Shown piece by piece: positions 1 to 10,170 of a stretch of DNA of 17,813 nt. This stretch comes from an uncultured Cellvibrio sp. (GTDB lineage: Bacteria > Pseudomonadota > Gammaproteobacteria > Pseudomonadales > Cellvibrionaceae). Location of the stretch: the NCBI GenBank assembly GCA_946886255.1, contig CAMPIG010000044.1, positions 1 through 17,813 of the forward strand, written 5' to 3'. The stretch's first letter is position 1. Each line of letters begins with the position of its first letter. The translations under genes were made by a program, and so were the position numbers. The notes beneath the pieces were generated by a model. The model saw nothing but the letters and a program-made list of their open reading frames with translations. It did not search any database and had not been told where the DNA came from.

Positions 1-62
1 GAGACACGCCGTGAATACATCCCTGTAGGCTCAGCACCCGCATCCATGCGGGTGATGGTCTC
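1..62. repeat. Multi-hairpin intergenic repeat, cut by the window edge
   Basis: Three nested or adjacent inverted repeats are visible. An outer pair GAGAC (1-5) / GTCTC (58-62) encloses a small hairpin TACA-TCCC-TGTA (16-27) and a perfect 9-bp hairpin CACCCGCAT-CC-ATGCGGGTG (35-54). Together they form a three-way-junction (cloverleaf-like) fold. The first base of the window is already part of the outer stem, so the element may extend to the left. The sequence up to about position 87 may also belong to it. It resembles dispersed palindromic intergenic repeats that I associate, from memory, with Cellvibrio-like gammaproteobacteria. It lies just upstream of rsmG, where mnmG is expected on the left. 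The fold is seen directly; the repeat-family assignment is inference. Confidence 0.6.
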
Positions 63-113
63 GGAAGTCACTATGGAATCCTCGCGAACATCTTTGCTTA
101 CGAGTATTTGGTT

Positions 114-773
114 TTGACTGATCTACAAAAAAAACTACAACAACAATTGATTGATGGTGCTGATCAATTGTCTGTGTCATTAAACGAAACGCAGATAGAA
201 AAATTACTGGCTTACCTCAACGAATTTGATAAATGGAACAAGGCTTACAATCTTTCAGCCATTCGTAATATTGAACAAATGGTTGCGCGGCATATTCTGG
301 ATAGCTTGAGTGTGGTGCCCTACTTTCAGCAGTCGACTTATTCCCATCTTGAAAATATTATCGATGTAGGAACTGGCGGAGGTTTGCCGGGTATTCCCCT
401 AGCCATCATGTTTCCCGAAAAACGATTTACCTTGCTCGACAGCAACGGTAAAAAAACCCGCTTTTTATTTCACGTAAAAACCTTACTCGATTTGGATAAC
501 GTCACCGTGGAAAACCGTCGTGTTGAACAATTTCAGCCGACCGAAAAATTCCAGGCGGTGATCAGCCGCGCCTTTGCCAGTTTGCAGGATATGACCGAAG
601 GTTGTATCCATCTGCTGGCGGACGAAGGTATCTTTATGGCCATGAAGGGCCTGTATCCCGATGATGAACTGTTGCCGTTGCAGGGCAAGGTCAGCCTTGA
701 GGCGAGTTATCCACTCAATGTCCCCGAAACGGACGGGGAACGACACTTGCTGATTCTCAAACCTGTCGACTAA
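114..773 (+). CDS. rsmG: 16S rRNA (guanine527-N7)-methyltransferase RsmG
   Basis: RsmG (GidB) uses S-adenosylmethionine to methylate N7 of G527 in 16S rRNA in the cytoplasm. The protein is about 219 aa, normal for the family. Visible hallmarks are the N-terminal WNKAYNLSAIR and RHILDSL segments, the glycine-rich SAM-binding loop DVGTGGGLPGIPLA near residues 84-98, and the following LLDSNGKKTRFL strand and helix. There is no ATG at the N terminus. TTG at 114 is preferred because a weak GAG (102-104) sits 9 nt upstream; the in-frame TTG at 108 would be too close and adds only two residues. The gene stands upstream of parA in the usual mnmG-rsmG-parAB order and may be co-transcribed with parAB. 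Identity is very sure; the start is uncertain by two codons. Confidence 0.95.
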   Translation: MTDLQKKLQQQLIDGADQLSVSLNETQIEKLLAYLNEFDKWNKAYNLSAIRNIEQMVARHILDSLSVVPYFQQSTYSHLENIIDVGTGGGLPGIPLAIMFPEKRFTLLDSNGKKTRFLFHVKTLLDLDNVTVENRRVEQFQPTEKFQAVISRAFASLQDMTEGCIHLLADEGIFMAMKGLYPDDELLPLQGKVSLEASYPLNVPETDGERHLLILKPVD

Positions 774-778
774 GCCTT

Positions 779-848
779 GGCAACCTCTGGTCGCGGTGGT
801 AAAAATCCCATCTTCCCGGTTGCCCTGAAAAAATAACTGCCACACAAT
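779..848 (+). promoter_or_regulatory. Inverted repeat and possible parAB promoter
   Basis: The 113-bp rsmG-parA gap holds a perfect 7-bp inverted repeat, GGCAACC (779-785) and GGTTGCC (818-824), separated by 32 nt. Its right arm overlaps a candidate -35, TTGCCC (820-825), which is spaced 17 bp from a -10-like CACAAT (843-848). Each hexamer matches consensus at 4 of 6 positions. A parAB promoter separate from rsmG is therefore plausible but weakly supported. Confidence 0.3.
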
Positions 849-886
849 AGCCCGCTGTCTCATCCGGGCCCGTTAAGGAACATCAC

Positions 887-1702
887 TTGACCAAGATATA
901 CGCTGTAGCCAACCAAAAAGGCGGAGTAGGTAAAACCACTACCTGCGTCAATCTGGCCGCTTCGCTGGTGGCAACCAAAAAGCGTGTCCTGCTGGTGGAT
1001 CTCGATCCGCAAGGTAATGCCACCATGGGCAGCGGTATCGACAAAGATGATGTTGAACGCAGTGTTTACGATGTACTGACCCAGCGCGCGGCAGCGGTCG
1101 ACTGTATCCTCACTTCGGAAAGTGGCGGCTATCAGGTGTTGCCTGCCAACAGCGATCTCACGGCGGCGGAAGTGGAGATGCTTTCCCTGGCGAACAAAGA
1201 GCGCCTGCTGCAACAGGGTTTGCAACAGATTCGCGAGCAATACGATTACGTCATCATCGATTGTCCGCCGTCGCTGAACATGTTGACGGTGAATGCACTG
1301 ACGGCCTGCGATGGTGTCATCATCGCCATGCAGTGTGAGTATTACGCCCTTGAGGGTTTGTCGGCCCTGGTTAATACCATCAACCAGATTCAGCAATTGC
1401 TAAACCCGCAATTGAAGATCGAAGGCTTGCTGCGCACCATGTACGATCCGCGCAACAGTTTGACCAATGATGTGTCGGCCCAATTGACCCAGCATTTTGG
1501 CGATCGCGTTTATCGCACCTGCATCCCGCGCAATGTGCGCCTTGCGGAAGCGCCCAGTTTCGGTCAACCCGTGTTGGCGTTCGATCGGGTATCCAAGGGT
1601 GCGATTGCTTACCTGGCGCTGGCCGGGGAAATCATTCGCCGCAATGATCCCAATTACAAACCCTCAGAATTCGTCGCTGCGGCGGAAGACCCGATTCACT
1701 AG
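887..1702 (+). CDS. parA: Chromosome-partitioning ATPase ParA (Soj family)
   Basis: ParA is a deviant-Walker ATPase that binds DNA non-specifically in its ATP form and, driven by ParB-parS complexes, segregates chromosome origins. The 271-aa length fits chromosomal Soj/ParA proteins, which lack the N-terminal HTH extension of many plasmid ParAs. The deviant Walker A KGGVGKTTT spans residues 11-19 with the signature lysine K11. It is followed by LLVDLDPQGNATMG and the Walker B-type VIIDCPPSLNML. The TTG start at 887 is supported by AAGGAA at 875-880, six bases upstream, and it begins the protein at the conserved TKIYAVANQKGG strand. parB follows 50 bp downstream, so the two probably share a transcript. 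Confidence 0.96.
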   Translation: MTKIYAVANQKGGVGKTTTCVNLAASLVATKKRVLLVDLDPQGNATMGSGIDKDDVERSVYDVLTQRAAAVDCILTSESGGYQVLPANSDLTAAEVEMLSLANKERLLQQGLQQIREQYDYVIIDCPPSLNMLTVNALTACDGVIIAMQCEYYALEGLSALVNTINQIQQLLNPQLKIEGLLRTMYDPRNSLTNDVSAQLTQHFGDRVYRTCIPRNVRLAEAPSFGQPVLAFDRVSKGAIAYLALAGEIIRRNDPNYKPSEFVAAAEDPIH

Positions 1703-1713
1703 GATTCAAGCCC

Positions 1714-1730
1714 GCTCCGAATAGCGGAGC
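1714..1730 (+). other. Stem-loop between parA and parB
   Basis: A perfect 6-bp stem GCTCCG / CGGAGC with a 5-nt AATAG loop sits 11 nt after the parA stop. No T-tract follows, so it does not look like an intrinsic terminator. It could tune relative ParA and ParB output by affecting mRNA stability or coupling; that role is inference. Confidence 0.45.
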
Positions 1731-1752
1731 TCAGAACACAGGCTCGCAAGAT

Positions 1753-2670
1753 ATGTCGTCAAAACGCAAAGGTTTAGGTAAGGGACTGGATGCACTCCTG
1801 AGTGCCGGGTTGGGAATGTCACCGCCACAGGTTGCCACCACATCTCCCACCGGAGAAACCGTTTCAACGGCTGAACAGTTACCCGTTGATGGCAAACTAG
1901 CGCATATTCCCGTGGAATTTTGTCAGCGCGGTAAATATCAGCCGCGTCGCGACATGCACCCGGAACAACTGGAAGAACTGGCGGAATCCATCAAAGCCCA
2001 AGGCGTGATGCAGCCGATTGTGGTGCGGCAGATAGGTCCGGATAAGTACGAAATTATTGCCGGCGAACGGCGCTGGCGCGCCACCCAATTGGCCGGTCTG
2101 GACAAGATTCCGGCGGTAATCCGCGATGTGCCCGACGAAGCGGCAATCGCCATGGCGCTGATCGAAAATATCCAGCGCGAAGACCTTAACCCCATCGAAG
2201 AAGCGGTTGCGCTCAAGCGTCTGCAGGATGAATTTGAGTTAACGCACCAGGAAGTGGCACAAGCGGTGGGGAAGTCGCGCACGACAGTGACCAACCTGTT
2301 GCGCTTGATTGCCCTGACTGATGAAGTCAAAACCCTGCTGGAACACGGCGACCTGGAGATGGGTCACGCCCGCGCGCTCTTGACGCTGGATGCACCAGAC
2401 CAACGCGATATCGGCCGGCAGATCGTGGCGAAGGGCTTATCAGTTCGCCAAACCGAAACCCTGGTACGCAACTTTCAGGAAAATAAACACAAGGACAAGA
2501 TCAAGGCGCCGGCTGCACCCTCCGCCGATATTCGGCGTCTGCAAGAACAATTGTCCGATACGCTGGGTGCCGGCGTCGAGATTCAGCATACGGCCAAAGG
2601 CAAAGGCAAACTGGTGATTAATTACAACACCCTTGATGAACTGGATGGGATTCTTGCCCACATCAAGTGA
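1753..2670 (+). CDS. parB: Chromosome-partitioning protein ParB
   Basis: ParB is the CTP-dependent DNA clamp that loads at parS sites and stimulates ParA. The 305-aa protein has the usual three parts. A basic N-terminal ParA-stimulating segment (KRKGLGKGLDALL, residues 4-16) is followed by a ParB/Srx-type CTPase domain of about residues 50-150, with the GERRWR motif at 104-109 and ENIQREDLNPIEEA at 138-151. A helix-turn-helix follows around residues 164-185 (LTHQEVAQAVGKSRTTVTNLLR), and the C-terminal dimerisation segment is at about 255-305. The ATG start gives the canonical N terminus, although its upstream ribosome-binding site is weak. No parS-like palindrome is visible in this window, so its binding sites must be elsewhere. 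Confidence 0.96.
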   Translation: MSSKRKGLGKGLDALLSAGLGMSPPQVATTSPTGETVSTAEQLPVDGKLAHIPVEFCQRGKYQPRRDMHPEQLEELAESIKAQGVMQPIVVRQIGPDKYEIIAGERRWRATQLAGLDKIPAVIRDVPDEAAIAMALIENIQREDLNPIEEAVALKRLQDEFELTHQEVAQAVGKSRTTVTNLLRLIALTDEVKTLLEHGDLEMGHARALLTLDAPDQRDIGRQIVAKGLSVRQTETLVRNFQENKHKDKIKAPAAPSADIRRLQEQLSDTLGAGVEIQHTAKGKGKLVINYNTLDELDGILAHIK

Positions 2671-2728
2671 GATAGTGGATTTAGTAAGTTATTTAACGTA
2701 GAGAGCCACGGGCGCGGCGGATTTAAAC

Positions 2729-2757
2729 TTGCTGCGCCTATTTAATGTCCCTATAAT
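2729..2757 (+). promoter_or_regulatory. Probable sigma70 promoter of the atp operon
   Basis: A perfect -10 hexamer TATAAT (2752-2757) lies exactly 17 bp after a -35-like TTGCTG (2729-2734, 3 of 6 to consensus, with the TTG core). Predicted transcription starts near 2763-2765, leaving a leader of about 44 nt before atpI. It is the only strong promoter-like sequence in the parB-atpI gap. Confidence 0.7.
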
Positions 2758-2763
2758 GCGGCG

Positions 2764-2801
2764 GCCCAATCAGGTAGCACAAAGGTTGCACCAACTTGGG
2801 C
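2764..2801 (+). other. Structured 5' leader of the atp mRNA with a tandem repeat
   Basis: From the predicted +1, GCCCAA (2764-2769) can pair with TTGGGC (2796-2801). The enclosed loop holds two tandem 11-nt units, GGTAGCACAAA (2773-2783) and GGTTGCACCAA (2784-2794), identical at 9 of 11 positions. The closing arm ends 6 nt before the proposed atpI start, so the fold could cover its ribosome-binding region. The pattern is seen; any regulatory role is inference. Confidence 0.4.
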
Positions 2802-2807
2802 TGTTAG

Positions 2808-3251
2808 TTGATAAGAAGCGGCAAAAACGTCGAAGAATTGAGAAAAACAAAGCCTGAGATAGGTCGACTCCGTCCAAGCACCATAGCCAGACCACCAGTT
2901 GTGCAGCGATTGTTTATGTTGTGGCTGGCGGCGGTTGTACTGGCAGTGGCGGTAATGCCGATAGATTCCAAATGGGGTCTATCACTTTTATGGGGTTTTT
3001 CGGTTTGCTTGTTACCTGCCATCTGCTTCTCCTGGTATTCGTTTAAATACCGGGGCGCACGTGCGGCTGTAACAGCGGTAAGTGCATTTTACCGCGCCGA
3101 GGCTATAAAGTTTTTTCTCACGGCATTGCTGTTTGCTGCGGTTTTCCATCGCGCAGACAAGGTCAATCTGCTCGTATTCTTCCTCGCGTTCATCGCCGCA
3201 CAGATTTTTTCGTGGTTGCTGACAGCCCTGACGCTGAAGCAACCCCGTTGA
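2808..3251 (+). CDS. atpI: F1Fo ATP synthase assembly subunit I
   Basis: AtpI is a small membrane protein encoded first in many atp operons and implicated in c-ring assembly and Mg/Ca handling; it is not part of the finished enzyme. The 147-aa product has a basic N-terminal tail, then four hydrophobic segments at roughly residues 32-47, 54-74, 97-110 and 117-141. The motifs SWYSFKYRGARAA and AFYRAEAIKF resemble proteobacterial AtpI. Position directly before atpB and after the atp promoter supports the call. The start is uncertain: TTG 2808 is the longest version, TTG 2838 is possible, and GTG 2901 would begin at the first membrane helix. None has a convincing Shine-Dalgarno sequence. Confidence 0.85.
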   Translation: MIRSGKNVEELRKTKPEIGRLRPSTIARPPVVQRLFMLWLAAVVLAVAVMPIDSKWGLSLLWGFSVCLLPAICFSWYSFKYRGARAAVTAVSAFYRAEAIKFFLTALLFAAVFHRADKVNLLVFFLAFIAAQIFSWLLTALTLKQPR

Positions 3252-3278
3252 TCCATATTCATCCAACTTGCAACGTGA

Positions 3279-4528
<1,250 letters not shown>

Positions 4529-4551
4529 TTCGAAACGCTTGTGCTTTTCAC

Positions 4552-4584
4552 AGAAATTTTCGGAATGTTTTCTGAAAAATTTCT
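4552..4584 (+). other. AT-rich stem-loop between atpE and atpF
   Basis: AGAAATTTTC (4552-4561) pairs with GAAAAATTTCT (4574-4584) to give a 10-bp stem with one bulged A and a 12-nt loop. It lies in the unusually long 95-bp gap between atpE and atpF. It has no terminal T-tract and is too AT-rich for an efficient terminator. A 3'-end stabiliser or processing site for an atpE-rich transcript is possible. Confidence 0.5.
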
Positions 4585-4623
4585 ACCAACAGCCTAAAGC
4601 TTTCAACAACAGGGGTTATCGGC

Positions 4624-5094
4624 GTGAACATTAATTTGACCTTAATCGGACAGTCCATCACGTTCCTATTCTTCGTGCTGTTTTGCATGAAGTTCGTATG
4701 GCCGTTCATCACCGCTGCGATGGCCGAACGCCAGAAGTTAATCGCAGACGGCCTTGCTGCCGCAGACCGCGCGAGCAAGGATCTCGAGTTAGCCCAGGAA
4801 AAAGCCACCCACACCCTGCGTGATGCCAAACATGAAGCCGCCGCCATTCTGGAATCTGCCAACAAACGCGCTACGCAAATTGTTGAAGAAGCCAAAGAAC
4901 AGGCACGTGCTGAAGCTGATCGCATCAAAGCTGCTGCCGAGGCAGAAGTTGAGCAGGAAGTGAATCGCGCAAAAGAAAAACTGCGCTCACAAGTCGCCGT
5001 TCTGGCGCTGGCCGGTGCCGAGAAAGTCTTGCAAGCTTCTGTGAATGAAGCGACGCACAAGACCATGCTCGACAAACTGGCTGCCAGTCTATAA
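4624..5094 (+). CDS. atpF: F1Fo ATP synthase subunit b
   Basis: Subunit b is the peripheral-stalk dimer that ties F1 to Fo. The 156-aa protein matches the E. coli length exactly. One N-terminal membrane helix (about residues 4-28, ending [16 protein letters not shown]) is followed by a long charged, alanine-rich coiled coil to near residue 125 and a C-terminal segment that binds the delta subunit ([15 protein letters not shown]). GTG 4624 is preferred because AGGGG (4611-4615) lies 8 nt upstream and the protein then begins NINLTLIGQ as in relatives. atpH follows after 12 bp. Confidence 0.96.
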   Translation: MNINLTLIGQSITFLFFVLFCMKFVWPFITAAMAERQKLIADGLAAADRASKDLELAQEKATHTLRDAKHEAAAILESANKRATQIVEEAKEQARAEADRIKAAAEAEVEQEVNRAKEKLRSQVAVLALAGAEKVLQASVNEATHKTMLDKLAASL

Positions 5095-5106
5095 GCGAGG
5101 TGAACC

Positions 5107-5643
5107 GTGGCTGAACTGACTACACTCGCCCGGCCTTACGCGAAAGCCGCGTTTCAGTACGCGCTTGAAGCGAAAGACCTGGCAGGCTGGGGCAAGCAAT
5201 TGGCAACACTTGCTGCCGTCAGCCGTTATGGCGTAATGCAGAAAAAGGTCGCATCGCCGTCATTGTCTGCTCAGCAACAAGCACAGCTGTTGATCGATGC
5301 ATGTGGTGACGAGTTAAGCGCACCCGTGCGTAATTTCATTGTGTTATTGGCGCAAAACAAGCGCCTGCTGTTGCTGCCGGAGATTTATCAATTATTTGAT
5401 GCTCTCAAGACTGCACAAGAGCAAGCAATCGACGTTGAATTGACCACCGCCATCGCCCTGGACGATGCGAGTCAAGCCAATCTTGCCCAGGCACTGGGTA
5501 GCAAGTTGGCGCGCAAGGTAAATGTCCAGACGGTTGTCGACCAGCATTTGCTGGCAGGCGTAATTATCAAAGCAGGTGATTTGGTCATCGACGGCTCGAT
5601 GCGCGGTCGGTTAGAGAAACTCGCCAAAGCAATCAATTCGTAG
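5107..5643 (+). CDS. atpH: F1Fo ATP synthase subunit delta
   Basis: Subunit delta sits on top of the alpha3beta3 hexamer and joins it to the b dimer. The 178-aa length equals the usual size (E. coli 177). The N-terminal LARPYAKAAFQYALE helix and the C-terminal LLAGVIIKAGDLVIDGSMRGRLEKLAKAI signature are both clear. The GTG start at 5107 has GAGGTG (5097-5102) 4 nt upstream. It is closely packed in the operon, 12 bp after atpF and 16 bp before atpA, suggesting coupled translation. Confidence 0.96.
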   Translation: MAELTTLARPYAKAAFQYALEAKDLAGWGKQLATLAAVSRYGVMQKKVASPSLSAQQQAQLLIDACGDELSAPVRNFIVLLAQNKRLLLLPEIYQLFDALKTAQEQAIDVELTTAIALDDASQANLAQALGSKLARKVNVQTVVDQHLLAGVIIKAGDLVIDGSMRGRLEKLAKAINS

Positions 5644-5659
5644 GATTGAGGAATAGAGC

Positions 5660-7204
5660 ATGCAGCAGCTGAATCCATCCGAGATTAGCGAAATAATCAA
5701 GCAGCGCATCGACCAGCTCGATGTGTCTTCTGAAGCCCGTAATGTGGGCACTGTCGTATCGGTATCTGACGGTATCGTGCGCATCCATGGTTTGATGGAT
5801 GTAATGTACGGTGAAATGATCGAGTTTGACGGCGGTCGTTTCGGTATGGCCCTTAACCTGGAGCGCGACTCTGTCGGTGCGGTAATCCTGGGTGACTATA
5901 TCGGCATCGCCGAAGGCCAAACCTGTAAATGTACTGGTCGTATCCTTGAAGTGCCGGTTGGTCCGGAACTGGAAGGTCGTGTTATCGACGCACTGGGTAA
6001 CCCTATCGACGGTAAAGGTCCGGTGAACACCAAGTTGACTGACGCCATCGAAAAAGTTGCACCCGGCGTAATCTGGCGTAAGTCGGTAGATCAACCGGTG
6101 CAAATCGGCTTGAAAGCCATCGATGCCATGGTGCCGATCGGTCGTGGTCAGCGTGAGTTGATCATCGGTGACCGTCAGATCGGTAAGACCGCGATTGCGA
6201 TCGATGCGATCATCAACCAGAAAGATTCCGGCATTAAATGTATTTATGTCGCTATCGGCCAAAAAGCCTCTTCCATTGCTGCCGTTGTGCGCAAACTGGA
6301 AGAGCACGGCGCTATGGAGCACACCGTAGTGGTAGCGGCTACGGCCTCTGACCCGGCGGCGATGCAATTCCTGGCTCCTTTTGCCGGTTGCACCATCGGT
6401 GAGTACTACCGCGACCGCGGTCAGGATGCGCTAATCATTTATGACGACCTGACCAAACAAGCATGGGCTTACCGTCAAATCTCCCTGTTGTTACGTCGTC
6501 CGCCAGGCCGTGAAGCCTACCCCGGCGACGTATTCTATTTGCACTCCCGTCTGCTTGAGCGCGCTTCGCGTGTGAGCGAAGCCTGGGTGGAGAAATTCAC
6601 CAAGGGCGAAGTGACCGGCAAAACCGGTTCCTTGACGGCGCTGCCCATGATCGAAACCCAGGCGGGTGACGTGTCGGCGTTCGTTCCGACCAACGTGATT
6701 TCGATCACCGATGGTCAGATCTTCCTGGAAGCCTCAATGTTTAACTCCGGTATCCGTCCGGCGATGAACGCCGGTATTTCGGTATCGCGGGTAGGTGGTG
6801 CGGCGCAAACCAAGGTCATCAAGAAATTGTCCGGTGGTATCCGTACCGCTTTGGCACAGTACCGTGAATTGGCCGCCTTCTCCCAGTTTGCCTCTGATCT
6901 GGATGAAGCGACCAAGTCACAGCTGGATCACGGCCAACGCGTGACAGAACTCATGAAGCAGAAGCAATTCTCGCCCATGAGCATTGCGCAGATGGCTTTG
7001 GTTCTGTACGCAGCCAACGAAGGTCACCTGAAAGATGTGCCGGTAAACAAGGTGCTGGATTTTGAAGCTGCCATCCTCTCTTACGCCAACAGTGAATACG
7101 CCGATGTGATGAAGACCATCAACACCACCGGCGACTGGAACGCGGAACTGGAAGGCAAGTTCAAAGAACTGATCACCAAGTTCAAGGCGAGCCAAACCTG
7201 GTAA
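5660..7204 (+). CDS. atpA: F1Fo ATP synthase subunit alpha
   Basis: Subunit alpha forms the non-catalytic nucleotide sites of the F1 hexamer (three copies) and supplies the arginine finger to beta. The 514-aa protein is full length. The N-terminal beta-barrel domain is at residues 25-95, the Walker A motif GDRQIGKT at 170-177, the Walker B region [18 protein letters not shown] follows, and the arginine-finger motif [11 protein letters not shown] and a helical C-terminal domain are present. ATG 5660 is preceded by TTGAGGAATAGAG, a good Shine-Dalgarno. A strong terminator-like hairpin follows nine bases after the stop, which is unusual inside an atp operon. Confidence 0.98.
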   Translation: MQQLNPSEISEIIKQRIDQLDVSSEARNVGTVVSVSDGIVRIHGLMDVMYGEMIEFDGGRFGMALNLERDSVGAVILGDYIGIAEGQTCKCTGRILEVPVGPELEGRVIDALGNPIDGKGPVNTKLTDAIEKVAPGVIWRKSVDQPVQIGLKAIDAMVPIGRGQRELIIGDRQIGKTAIAIDAIINQKDSGIKCIYVAIGQKASSIAAVVRKLEEHGAMEHTVVVAATASDPAAMQFLAPFAGCTIGEYYRDRGQDALIIYDDLTKQAWAYRQISLLLRRPPGREAYPGDVFYLHSRLLERASRVSEAWVEKFTKGEVTGKTGSLTALPMIETQAGDVSAFVPTNVISITDGQIFLEASMFNSGIRPAMNAGISVSRVGGAAQTKVIKKLSGGIRTALAQYRELAAFSQFASDLDEATKSQLDHGQRVTELMKQKQFSPMSIAQMALVLYAANEGHLKDVPVNKVLDFEAAILSYANSEYADVMKTINTTGDWNAELEGKFKELITKFKASQTW

Positions 7205-7212
7205 GACATTGC

Positions 7213-7237
7213 AGGCCCGCGATTATGCGGGCCTTTC
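7213..7237 (+). terminator. Terminator-like hairpin between atpA and atpG
   Basis: AGGCCCGC (7213-7220) and GCGGGCCT (7227-7234) form a perfect 8-bp, GC-rich stem with a GATTAT loop, followed only by TT CC. The stem is as strong as a real intrinsic terminator but the T-tract is short, so read-through is expected and required, since atpG, atpD and atpC follow with no obvious promoter. A partial attenuator or an RNA processing or stability element is the best reading. Confidence 0.6.
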
Positions 7238-7271
7238 CATGTCGTAACGCACATCTTGAGGGCCTTTGAGA

Positions 7272-8138
7272 ATGGCAGGCACAAAAGAAATACGCACCCA
7301 GATGCTCAGCATCAAGAGCACGCAGAAGATTACCAGCGCGATGGAAATGGTCGCCGCCAGTAAGATGCGCCGTGCTCAGGAGCGGATGCAGTTGGGTAAA
7401 CCTTACGCCAAGCGTATGCGTGAGGTGATCGGGCATCTGGCCAACGCCAACCCCGAATACAAGCACAGTTTTATGCAGCAGCGCGACGTTAAACGCGTCG
7501 GTTTTATCCTGGTGTCCAGTGACCGTGGTCTCTGCGGCGGCTTGAACATTAACGTGTTCAAAACCGCTATCAGAAATATGAAGCCGTGGTCGGATCAGGG
7601 TGTGGATATCGATCTTTGCCTGATTGGTGCAAAAGCCTCGGCATTCTTTAAAAGCTTTGGTGGCAATGTGGTTGCCGCTACCCGCGACCTGGGTGAAGCA
7701 CCCAGCGTGGCCGACCTGATCGGTAGCGTTAAAGTGATGCTCGACGCTTACGCCGACGGCAAGATTGATCGTCTGTTTCTGGTGAGTAACGAATTCGTCA
7801 ACACCATGACCCAGAGCCCTACCCTGCGTCAGTTATTGCCGCTGGAACCGGAAGAAAACAAAAAGCTGAAACACCATTGGGATTACATCTACGAGCCCAA
7901 CGCCGAAGTGTTACTCGACGGCCTCTTGACTCGCTACATCGAATCCCAGGTGTATCAAGCGGTAGTGGAAAATGCGGCGGCAGAACAAGCTGCACGCATG
8001 ATTGCCATGAAAAGCGCCACTGATAACGCCGGTGAGCTGATCGATAGCCTCAAGTTGATCTACAACAAGGCCCGTCAATCAGCGATTACCCAAGAGTTGT
8101 CCGAGATCGTGGGTGGCGCAGCGGCGGTCGCTTCCTAA
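7272..8138 (+). CDS. atpG: F1Fo ATP synthase subunit gamma
   Basis: Subunit gamma is the central rotor shaft connecting the c-ring to the catalytic hexamer, one copy per enzyme. The product is 288 aa, matching the family. The paired coiled-coil termini are clear: [32 protein letters not shown] at the N terminus and the catch region [24 protein letters not shown] at the C terminus, with the conserved [11 protein letters not shown] in the Rossmann-like core. ATG 7272 is chosen because GAGGG (7258-7262) lies 9 nt upstream; TTG 7266 would be too close. It is the single-copy F1 subunit gene and has hairpins in both flanking gaps. Confidence 0.97.
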   Translation: MAGTKEIRTQMLSIKSTQKITSAMEMVAASKMRRAQERMQLGKPYAKRMREVIGHLANANPEYKHSFMQQRDVKRVGFILVSSDRGLCGGLNINVFKTAIRNMKPWSDQGVDIDLCLIGAKASAFFKSFGGNVVAATRDLGEAPSVADLIGSVKVMLDAYADGKIDRLFLVSNEFVNTMTQSPTLRQLLPLEPEENKKLKHHWDYIYEPNAEVLLDGLLTRYIESQVYQAVVENAAAEQAARMIAMKSATDNAGELIDSLKLIYNKARQSAITQELSEIVGGAAAVAS

Positions 8139-8167
8139 GCTGATGCAACAATTTTGAGTTTAAACCT

Positions 8168-8199
8168 TCAGGTCCGCGCTAACAGATTAGCCAGCCTGA
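8168..8199 (+). other. Two-tier stem-loop between atpG and atpD
   Basis: An outer stem TCAGG (8168-8172) / CCTGA (8195-8199) encloses an inner stem GCTAA (8178-8182) / TTAGC (8187-8191) with a CAGA loop. It ends 18 nt before the atpD start, directly upstream of its AGAGGA ribosome-binding site. No T-tract follows, so it is not a terminator. Confidence 0.45.
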
Positions 8200-9597
<1,398 letters not shown>

Positions 9598-9604
9598 TGA
9601 CCAT

Positions 9605-9639
9605 ACCCGGTAGCGCCTCTTTTTAAGAGCCTGCCGGGT
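9605..9639 (+). other. Strong stem-loop between atpD and atpC
   Basis: ACCCGGTAG (9605-9613) pairs with CTGCCGGGT (9631-9639) through 9 bp including one T-G wobble. A CGC/C internal loop follows, then an inner 5-bp stem CTCTT (9617-9621) / AAGAG (9625-9629) with a TTT loop. This folds most of the atpD-atpC gap. The following bases are TGTTCTC, which is not a terminator-like T-run. It could protect the atpD 3' end or lower atpC expression. Confidence 0.55.
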
Positions 9640-9664
9640 TGTTCTCAGCATGAGAGACAGAGAC

Positions 9665-10090
9665 ATGGCTATGACTGTTCAATGCGATATCGTCAGTGCA
9701 GAGCGCGAGATTTTCTCCGGTCTGGTCGAGATGGTAGTGGCCAACGGTTCGCTGGGTGATCTGGGTATTAACTACGGCCACGCGCCCTTGTTAACTGGCC
9801 TTGAGCCAGGCCCGGTGCGCATCAAGAAGCAAGGTGGCGAGGAAGAGATCTTCTACGTCTCCGGTGGCTATCTTGAAGTGCAGCCTTACCATGTGACGGT
9901 GCTGGCTGATACCGCCCTGCGCGCCGGTGACATGGACGAAGCGGCAGCGCAACAAGCCAAAGAGCACGCTGCACAACAACTGGCAAATCAATCGGGTGAA
10001 GTGGATTATTCCCGCGCGGCTATCCAGTTGGCAGAAGCCTCTGCCCAGTTACGCACATTGCAATCGATTCGTAAGAAACTCGGTAAATAA
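9665..10090 (+). CDS. atpC: F1Fo ATP synthase subunit epsilon
   Basis: Subunit epsilon is the rotor protein that links gamma to the c-ring and can inhibit ATP hydrolysis through its C-terminal helices. The product is 141 aa, normal for the family. The N-terminal beta-sandwich ([45 protein letters not shown]) is followed by a helical hairpin from about residue 90. ATG 9665 begins at the expected MAMTVQ; an in-frame ATG at 9650 would add five residues, but GAGA (9652-9655) is well placed for 9665. Last gene of the operon, followed by an intrinsic terminator. Confidence 0.96.
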   Translation: MAMTVQCDIVSAEREIFSGLVEMVVANGSLGDLGINYGHAPLLTGLEPGPVRIKKQGGEEEIFYVSGGYLEVQPYHVTVLADTALRAGDMDEAAAQQAKEHAAQQLANQSGEVDYSRAAIQLAEASAQLRTLQSIRKKLGK

Positions 10091-10120
10091 ACACAACTCT
10101 TGTGTGGATTCACCAAACCA

Positions 10121-10148
10121 AAAAAGGGTAGCTCAGGCTACCCTTTTT
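10121..10148 (+). terminator. Bidirectional intrinsic terminator after atpC
   Basis: AAAAA-GGGTAGC (10121-10132), loop TCAG, GCTACCC-TTTTT (10137-10148). The 7-bp GC-containing stem is flanked by A5 and T5, so it can terminate transcription from both sides: the atp operon on the plus strand and the convergent GH43 gene on the minus strand, whose stop codon is at 10171-10173. Confidence 0.92.
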
Positions 10149-10170
10149 ACTTTCCCGCACCGCAGCAACT

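Noticed and set aside
1..116. Open frame through the left edge (would read ETRREYIPVGSAPAS...) as the end of mnmG
   Set aside because: It does not resemble the MnmG C terminus and it translates the hairpin repeat; the stretch is intergenic.
483..1396. Minus-strand open frames opposite rsmG and parA
   Set aside because: They are antisense shadows of well-conserved genes, with no recognisable domains or ribosome-binding sites.
774..2807. parS site near parAB
   Set aside because: No sequence close to the TGTTTCACGTGAAACA-type palindrome was seen in or around parAB or in the other gaps.
5633..6367. 244-codon minus-strand frame opposite atpA
   Set aside because: It lies entirely within the atpH-atpA coding region and has no family resemblance.
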